In this document: piece by piece, positions 59,150 to 64,000 of the stretch
Layout of the letters: every line of letters starts with the position of its first letter
Numbering within the stretch: the first letter of the stretch is position 1
NCBI GenBank assembly: GCA_047936785.1
Contig: CP176394.1
Length of the DNA stretch: 64,000 bases
Source of the DNA: Acidaminobacterium chupaoyuni
GTDB lineage: Bacteria > Bacillota > Clostridia > Oscillospirales > Butyricicoccaceae
Reading direction: 5' to 3' (one strand)
Notes under the pieces: generated by a model
Told to the model about the DNA's origin: nothing
Database searches by the model: none
The model's input: the letters and a program-made list of their open reading frames with translations, nothing else
Translations under genes and position numbers: made by a program

Positions 59150-59638
59150 ATGGCAGATATGGAAAACAAACTTAACGAAATGCTTTCTAACCCAGAGGCG
59201 ATGAAAAAGGTTTTGGATCTTGCTTCCGGCTTGGCGGGCGTTTCTCAAAATCAGGCCGCGCCGGCCGCTCAGGCCGATCCTGCGCCTTCCGCCCCGGATT
59301 CCGCCTCTGCCCCCGACCTGAGCGCTCTTTTTTCAATGCTCGGCGGCGCATCCTCTTCGGCCCCCGCCGAACCCACCGCCCAGACCGCCGAAACCGCGGC
59401 GGCCGATGCCGGCGCGCTGGGCTCGCTGATGGATAAAGTCAATCTCAGTTCATTGCCTAAACTAATGGATGCACTTTCCGGAAAACCCAACTACTTAAAG
59501 CCTGAAAAAGTGAATCTGTTAAAAGCCCTCAAGCCTTATCTCAGCGCCTCGCGAGCCCCCAATGTTGACCGCGCCGTGAAAATGGCAAACCTTGCAAAAG
59601 CCGCGCAGGATACTTTGGGAGGCATCATAAGGAGATGA
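59150..59638 (+). CDS. Small Ala/Pro-rich protein of unknown function (trio member 2)
   Basis: A 162-residue protein built from a helical N-terminus (MENKLNEMLSNPEAMKKVLD), a low-complexity Ala/Pro/Ser linker (residues about 28-85) and a C-terminal helical domain (VNLLKALKPYLSASRAPNVDRA). No transmembrane part. From memory I believe this layout recurs in Clostridia next to members 1 and 3. It is followed by member 3 after 4 bp, so it is coupled. Confidence 0.72.
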   Translation: MADMENKLNEMLSNPEAMKKVLDLASGLAGVSQNQAAPAAQADPAPSAPDSASAPDLSALFSMLGGASSSAPAEPTAQTAETAAADAGALGSLMDKVNLSSLPKLMDALSGKPNYLKPEKVNLLKALKPYLSASRAPNVDRAVKMANLAKAAQDTLGGIIRR

Positions 59639-59642
59639 CACC

Positions 59643-59945
59643 ATGTATAACCGGTATCTGAATGCAGAGGGCTTTGATGAATATTTCACGCCGGTTGAAG
59701 AAGAAGCACCACCCGCCGAGCCCGTTTCAGCCGAAACGGCCGCCCCCGCCGCCCCAAAGAAAAGCAATCTTCTCGGGTCGCTGGGGAACCTGGGCGATCG
59801 CATCAAGCTGCCGGAATTAGACAGCGACACCATTCTGCTTTTAGTGCTGGTCTATTTTTTAGTAACCGATAACGATGAGAAAGAAAACAATAGCATTGCA
59901 GACACGCTGCTGATCATCGGCGCGCTTTTATTGCTTGGCTTCTAA
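59643..59945 (+). CDS. Small C-terminally anchored protein of unknown function (trio member 3)
   Basis: A 100-residue protein with a Pro/Ala/Glu-rich N-terminal half (MYNRYLNAEGFDEYFTPVEE and then AAPAAPKK) and two short hydrophobic segments (about 63-74 and 85-99: DTLLIIGALLLLGF), making it likely membrane bound through its C-terminus. AAGGAG overlaps the previous stop. A terminator follows at 60003. Function unknown. Confidence 0.72.
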   Translation: MYNRYLNAEGFDEYFTPVEEEAPPAEPVSAETAAPAAPKKSNLLGSLGNLGDRIKLPELDSDTILLLVLVYFLVTDNDEKENNSIADTLLIIGALLLLGF

Positions 59946-60002
59946 CCGCGCCCTCTCATGGATATCCCCTTTGACCCTGTTTCAAACTCACCTCTACCCA
60001 AA

Positions 60003-60042
60003 AACGGCGGCCGCGAAAATTCTTCGCGGCCGCCGTTTTTTC
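60003..60042. terminator. Bidirectional terminator between the trio and the MATE gene
   Basis: AACGGCGGCCGCGAA (60003-60017) pairs with TTCGCGGCCGCCGTT around a 5-nt loop, with T runs on both strands. Confidence 0.95.
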
Positions 60043-60089
60043 TATTTTCTATCTCCAGAACCAAATTTTCATGGGCCGGCTGTTTTTTC

Positions 60090-61424
60090 TCACCCGTTTG
60101 CAGCGCCATATTTCTTCAGGCGCTGCATGGCGGCCGCATAACCGGCAAACAACAGCCCCGCCGCCAAAATCCATGCGATGGAACTGGCCCAGCAGACGCC
60201 GGCATATCCCCAGCGTTTCACCAGCCACACCGCCGCCAAAACGCGCACAAACAGCTCGCTGACGCCCGCCAGAATCGGCACTCCGCCCAGCCCCATGCCC
60301 TGCAGGGTGTTGCGATAGATAAACAGCATTCCTAAAATAAAGAAGAACGGCGCCACAATATTCAAATAGGTTTGCGCCATGGCGGCCACTTCGGCCTGCC
60401 CTTCCCCCACAAAAAACGCCACCAGCGGCTTGCAGAAAGCCGTCACCATCACGCCGCCCACAAGGCTGAAGCAAAGGGATAAAAACGCGCTTTTTTTCAC
60501 GCCCTGCCGAATGCGCTCCACCTGGCCCGCGCCGTAATTCTGCGCAGCATAAGTGGCCATGGTGGCGCCCAATGTGACCACCGGCTGGGTGGCAAGGTTC
60601 TCGATCTTGCTGCCCGCCGTAAAGGCCGCCACCGCGGTGGAACCGCAGGCGTTCAGCGCCGTTTGCAGAATCATCACGCCCACAGCCGTGATGGAAAACT
60701 GGAATGCCATGGGCAGCCCCACGCGCAGATGCGCTTCTGCCAAAGAAAAATCAAAACGCCAATCCTGCGCCTTTGGGCATAACAGCGGCAGTTTTTTCAA
60801 AATGAAGCCAAGGCAGAGAAACCCCGCCAGCAGCTGAGCCGCAACCGTTGCCCAGCCGGCCCCGGCCACGCCCATCTTGCCCCAGATGATGAGCGCATAA
60901 TCCAGCACCACATTGATCAGACAGGCGATCACCAAAAAATAAAGGGGCGTTCGGCTGTCGCCCACCGCGCGGATGAGCCCCGAAGACATGTTATAGAAAA
61001 CGGTCGCGCCGATGCCATAATAAATGACCACGATATATTGATAAGCCTGCTCGATGATATCCGCCGGGGTGTTCATCAGCCGCAGCAGCGGGCGTGCCGT
61101 GAAGACCGCCAGCGCGGTGATTACCAGCGTGGCCGCCAGACACAGCCACACCGAAGTTGCCACACTGCGGCGCAGCCCTTCTTCATCGCCGGCGCCGAAC
61201 TGCTGAGAAGCCATCACAGCGAAACCGCCGGTAAGCCCCTGGGCAAAACCCAGAATCAGAAAAGAGATCGCCCCGGTGGCGCCCACCGCCGCCAAAGCGT
61301 TCACGCCAAGCGTGCGCCCAACGATCACGGTGTCGGCCATGCTGTAAAATTGCTGAAACACATTGCCGATCAAAAGCGGCACGGAAAACAGCAGGATCAA
61401 CCGCATGGGGCTGCCTTTTGTCAT
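60090..61424 (-). CDS. MATE family efflux transporter
   Basis: A membrane protein of about 445 residues with 12 helices that exports drugs or metabolites by Na+/H+ antiport. Family features: PMRLILLFSVPLLIGNVFQQ, FYSMADTVIVGRTLG, and the symmetric second half. The start is unclear. The ATG at 61424 lies 20 bp after a G6 tract; an ATT start a few codons upstream has better spacing. The frame remains open farther upstream through a terminator. Regulation by that terminator is discussed in the findings. Confidence 0.9.
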   Translation of the reverse strand: MTKGSPMRLILLFSVPLLIGNVFQQFYSMADTVIVGRTLGVNALAAVGATGAISFLILGFAQGLTGGFAVMASQQFGAGDEEGLRRSVATSVWLCLAATLVITALAVFTARPLLRLMNTPADIIEQAYQYIVVIYYGIGATVFYNMSSGLIRAVGDSRTPLYFLVIACLINVVLDYALIIWGKMGVAGAGWATVAAQLLAGFLCLGFILKKLPLLCPKAQDWRFDFSLAEAHLRVGLPMAFQFSITAVGVMILQTALNACGSTAVAAFTAGSKIENLATQPVVTLGATMATYAAQNYGAGQVERIRQGVKKSAFLSLCFSLVGGVMVTAFCKPLVAFFVGEGQAEVAAMAQTYLNIVAPFFFILGMLFIYRNTLQGMGLGGVPILAGVSELFVRVLAAVWLVKRWGYAGVCWASSIAWILAAGLLFAGYAAAMQRLKKYGAANG

Positions 61425-61459
61425 ATCGTTTGTAATAATGATCCCCCCAAAAATAACAT

Positions 61460-61500
61460 AAAAAAGCCGCAGCCGCCGCGTCTTGCGCTTTGGCTGCGGC
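61460..61500 (-). terminator. Terminator (or attenuator) between the anchored protein and MATE
   Basis: On the minus strand GCCGCAGCC and GGCTGCGGC (61466-61474 with 61492-61500) form a 9-bp stem, followed by T6. It comes 11 bp after the upstream stop and ends about 35 bp before the MATE start. Confidence 0.85.
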
Positions 61501-61511
61501 AAAAATTCAGG

Positions 61512-62270
61512 CTATTGCAAAACACTCTGCCCGTTTGGTAAAACGAACACCGAATCTTCGATATGACGAACATTCAGCAAGGTCTGCTGCATCGAATAAA
61601 TTTCCATCCCGCCAAGGCTGGTGGTGGCTTCGATCAGCAATCCGCTGGAAACAGAGATATAATAGCGATCTTCGCTGCCGATTTTTTCATCCTTTGTTTT
61701 CACATAGATGCAGGGCTGGCCGTTATGTAAAAGATACCCCGCTTCTGTGATCGCATCGGATGGCAATTTCAAAACATCTTCATAAGTGGGCAATCTGCCT
61801 GCGTCATCGGGCGTAACACCGCCCAAAGCGCCCTGGTAAAAGCTGCGCGAACCGCTGTTCCAGGAATAATACTGCTTTTCCGTGAGCAAAATCTGTTGTT
61901 TTGAATTGCCCGCAGAATCAAAAAGCTCTATCCTGCTCAGCTGGCCGCGCCTCGATAAATGAAACACCTGTTCATCCGAAGAAGAAGCATAACTGAGTTT
62001 CGTTTTGCCTTCCCAATAATATTCTTCCGGCCGCTGCAGGGTGCCGATCACTTTTTGAACATTGGAAACATCCACATTCACGCCGTTGACCAAAGCGCCG
62101 TTTTCCCCTGCTGCATCACCCGAAACCACGATCGCATTTTCTCCGTTGGGAAGAACGATCTGCCCGTTGCCGTGATACCGCCGGTTCGTCCAGTAAAAAC
62201 TGACCACCAGAACCAGCAACAGCAGCGCGGTTCCCAAAGCGACCCATCTGGCAAGATTTCTGCCCTTCAT
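61512..62270 (-). CDS. Single-pass membrane protein of unknown function
   Basis: A 252-residue protein with an N-terminal membrane helix (about 8-28) and an extracytoplasmic beta-rich domain (30-252). It is probably a cell-envelope protein; no motif recognised. The start lies 3 bp after the wecB stop, so the two are co-translated. Its position in the wecA/wecB unit suggests a link with polysaccharide assembly (inference). Confidence 0.75.
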   Translation of the reverse strand: MKGRNLARWVALGTALLLLVLVVSFYWTNRRYHGNGQIVLPNGENAIVVSGDAAGENGALVNGVNVDVSNVQKVIGTLQRPEEYYWEGKTKLSYASSSDEQVFHLSRRGQLSRIELFDSAGNSKQQILLTEKQYYSWNSGSRSFYQGALGGVTPDDAGRLPTYEDVLKLPSDAITEAGYLLHNGQPCIYVKTKDEKIGSEDRYYISVSSGLLIEATTSLGGMEIYSMQQTLLNVRHIEDSVFVLPNGQSVLQ

Positions 62271-62273
62271 GGT

Positions 62274-63434
62274 TTATTGGCCCTCAATGGGTAAAAATGC
62301 CTCGGGCGCTTCTGCCCGCCTGCCAAATTCATAGAGAATGGCATCGACGATGCGGCGGCAGGCATGGCCATCGCCGTAAGGGTTCACAGCCTGCGCCATT
62401 TTTGCATATTCTTCGGGATCGCGCAGCAGCAAAAGCGCCTTTTCCGCGATCTCCTGTGCGCAGGTTCCGGCCATGCGAACGGTTCCCGCGGCCACGGCCT
62501 CGGGGCGCTCGGTTTCATGGCGAAGCACAAGAACAGGCTTGCCCAAAGAGGGGGCCTCTTCCTGGATGCCGCCGGAATCGGTCATCACCAAATAGGCGCG
62601 CTCCATCAGGTTATGCATATCCATCACGCCCAGCGGCTCAATGAGATCCACATTTTCGATCTCTCCCAAATGGCTTTTCGCCATCTGCTGCACATAGGGG
62701 CTCAAATGAACGGGATAAATAAAACGGATATCGGGTTCTTCTTTTGCGATCTGCCTGACGGCGGCCATGATGTTTTCAAAGGCCTCGCCGTAATTTTCGC
62801 GGCGATGCGCGGTGAGCAATACAACGCGCTCTTTGGAGAAATCGATGGTATTGAGATGGCTGCATTCAAACGCATACTCTTTTTTCACGGTGGTGGAAAG
62901 CGCATCGATCACCGTGTTGCCCGTGATATAAATGCTCTTTTCAATGCCCTCTCGATGCAGGTTTCTCACATTGGAAACCGTGGGCGCAAAATGAAGATCC
63001 GCAAGATCGGTGGTCAGCGTTCTGTTCATTTCTTCGGGGAAAGGCGAAAATTTATCATAAGTGCGCAGGCCCGCTTCCACATGGCCCACCTTTGTTTTCG
63101 CATAAAACGCGGCCAGCGCCGCAACAAAAGTGGTGGAGGTGTCGCCATGCACCAAAACGATATCGGGCTTTTCTTTTTCCAAAACTTCGGCAAGGCCCTC
63201 CAGCGCTTTAACGGTGATATGCATCAGCGTTTGAGATTTTGACATGATATTCAAATCATACTGGGGCCGGATGTGAAACGCCTGCAAAACCTGATCGAGC
63301 ATTTCACGATGCTGGGCCGTAACGCAGACGATAGATTCGATTTCGGCCCGCGATTCCAATTCTTTGACCAGCGGGCACATTTTGATGGCTTCGGGCCGGG
63401 TGCCGAAGACAGACATGACCTTAATTTTTTCCAT
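62274..63434 (-). CDS. wecB: UDP-N-acetylglucosamine 2-epimerase (non-hydrolysing)
   Basis: A 386-residue enzyme making UDP-ManNAc from UDP-GlcNAc, the donor for TagA-type linkage units. Family features: VFGTRPEAIKMCPLV at the start, VHGDTSTTFVAALAAFY, HVEAGLRT and the TDSGGIQEEAPSLGKPVLV region. Start 63434 overlaps the upstream gene by 14 bp. WecG (52450) and the wecA-like gene are the likely pathway partners. Confidence 0.96.
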   Translation of the reverse strand: MEKIKVMSVFGTRPEAIKMCPLVKELESRAEIESIVCVTAQHREMLDQVLQAFHIRPQYDLNIMSKSQTLMHITVKALEGLAEVLEKEKPDIVLVHGDTSTTFVAALAAFYAKTKVGHVEAGLRTYDKFSPFPEEMNRTLTTDLADLHFAPTVSNVRNLHREGIEKSIYITGNTVIDALSTTVKKEYAFECSHLNTIDFSKERVVLLTAHRRENYGEAFENIMAAVRQIAKEEPDIRFIYPVHLSPYVQQMAKSHLGEIENVDLIEPLGVMDMHNLMERAYLVMTDSGGIQEEAPSLGKPVLVLRHETERPEAVAAGTVRMAGTCAQEIAEKALLLLRDPEEYAKMAQAVNPYGDGHACRRIVDAILYEFGRRAEAPEAFLPIEGQ

Positions 63435-64000
63435 TCTGTTCACCCTCGCCCCCTGTCTTTTTTTCCGGTTCCGCTTTCTCTTCTTCCTGCATGTGGTGTT
63501 TGGCTTCTTCGCGGCGCTCATAGCCGGTGACGCTCAAGCCGATCAGCACAGCCGCCAGAATGGCGATGGCCAGAATGATGATCTTGATTTCGCCGCTGGT
63601 GGTGAGCACCACCGCGCTCAGCCCCAGCACCGCCGAAAGCATGTAAAGGATCGCCACGGATTGCTTCTGATCGAAGCCCATGTCGATCAGGCGGTGATGC
63701 ACATGGCCGCGGTCTGCCTGCATGGGGTTCTGCCCCTTGAGCAAACGGCGGATAATGGCAAAGGAAGTGTCGAAAATAGGCAGCCCCAAAATGATGAAGG
63801 GCACGGCAAACGAAATGCCCACATAGTATTTGAACAAGCCCTGAATCGATACCGTTGATAAAATATAGCCTAAGAACATCGCACCGGTATCGCCCATGAA
63901 AATTTTAGCGGGGTTGAGGTTATAGGGCATAAAGCCGATGCAGGCGCCGGCCAGCGCGGCCATCGCCACGGCGATATATCCTTCGGAAACCAGCACGGCG
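63421..64000 (-). CDS. WecA/TagO-type undecaprenyl-phosphate glycosyl-1-phosphate transferase (3' part)
   Basis: The C-terminal 190 residues of a MraY/WecA family membrane enzyme; the N-terminal part lies beyond the window. Family motifs: NLNPAKIFMGDTGAMFLGY (Asp motif) and RGHVHHRLIDMGFDQKQ (HxHH-type motif). It attaches GlcNAc-1-P (usual for TagO) to the lipid carrier in the first step of teichoic acid or similar polymer synthesis. The cytoplasmic tail is acidic and basic (EEEKAEPEKK). It overlaps wecB. Confidence 0.92.
   Translation of the reverse strand, partial: AVLVSEGYIAVAMAALAGACIGFMPYNLNPAKIFMGDTGAMFLGYILSTVSIQGLFKYYVGISFAVPFIILGLPIFDTSFAIIRRLLKGQNPMQADRGHVHHRLIDMGFDQKQSVAILYMLSAVLGLSAVVLTTSGEIKIIILAIAILAAVLIGLSVTGYERREEAKHHMQEEEKAEPEKKTGGEGEQNGKN

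Overview
The window reads as a chromosomal segment of a low-to-mid-GC Firmicute, most likely an anaerobic member of the class Clostridia. The evidence is a T-box leader on tyrS, AGGAGG-type ribosome binding sites, TTG/GTG starts, a toprim/RNase M5-like gene paired with holA, ThyX with thymidylate kinase, a Feo iron system with duplicated feoA, and a lone NusG-II protein next to a Gx-type membrane protein. I cannot assign a genus. I saw no rRNA, tRNA, CRISPR array, insertion sequence or prophage. The window opens in the tail of a probable S-layer-homology protein and closes inside a WecA/TagO-type transferase.

Left part (1-13.8 kb): a diguanylate cyclase, an unrecognised Cys-rich protein with a small coiled-coil partner, an XRE-type membrane regulator, and the feo operon (feoA2, feoA1, feoB, Cys-rich FeoB partner). 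The feo operon carries three copies of a TTAGCA-N2-TGCTAA-like palindrome. An orphan 3-hydroxyacyl-CoA dehydrogenase, a large BvgS-like hybrid kinase with no adjacent effector, and an ECF sigma/anti-sigma pair with a plausible self-recognised promoter follow.

Middle (13.8-36.9 kb): a complete oligopeptide ABC transporter operon (oppA-B-C-D-F, minus strand) preceded by an about 0.9 kb very AT-rich gene-free stretch, a ZIP metal transporter, an AraC/GyrI-like regulator, a Xer-type recombinase overlapping a possible SpoIIM-like gene, an M14 carboxypeptidase-like protein and a SulP permease. A compact type IV pilus-like module (pilC, four small pilin-like or anchored proteins, pilT) follows, without pilB, pilD or a canonical major pilin here. 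Next are a secreted transglutaminase-like protein and a BTAD regulator fused to a degenerate GGDEF-like domain.

Right part (36.9-64 kb): mostly housekeeping genes in long minus-strand runs. These are tyrS with its Tyr T-box; holA, toprim, comEC, HIT and alaS; U32 peptidase, mltG, a CPBP protease and 5-formyl-THF cyclo-ligase; GNAT, a DUF2156 protein, tmk, thyX and wecG; then a second CPBP protease and glyA. On the plus strand lie nth with a membrane protein, then a trio of small uncharacterised proteins (58795-59945) beginning just beyond a divergent YfcE phosphodiesterase. The window ends with MATE, an anchored protein, wecB and wecA/tagO in an envelope polysaccharide cluster. The best candidates for undescribed biology are the small-protein trio, the pilB-less pilus module, the BTAD-degenerate GGDEF fusion and the feo operator set.
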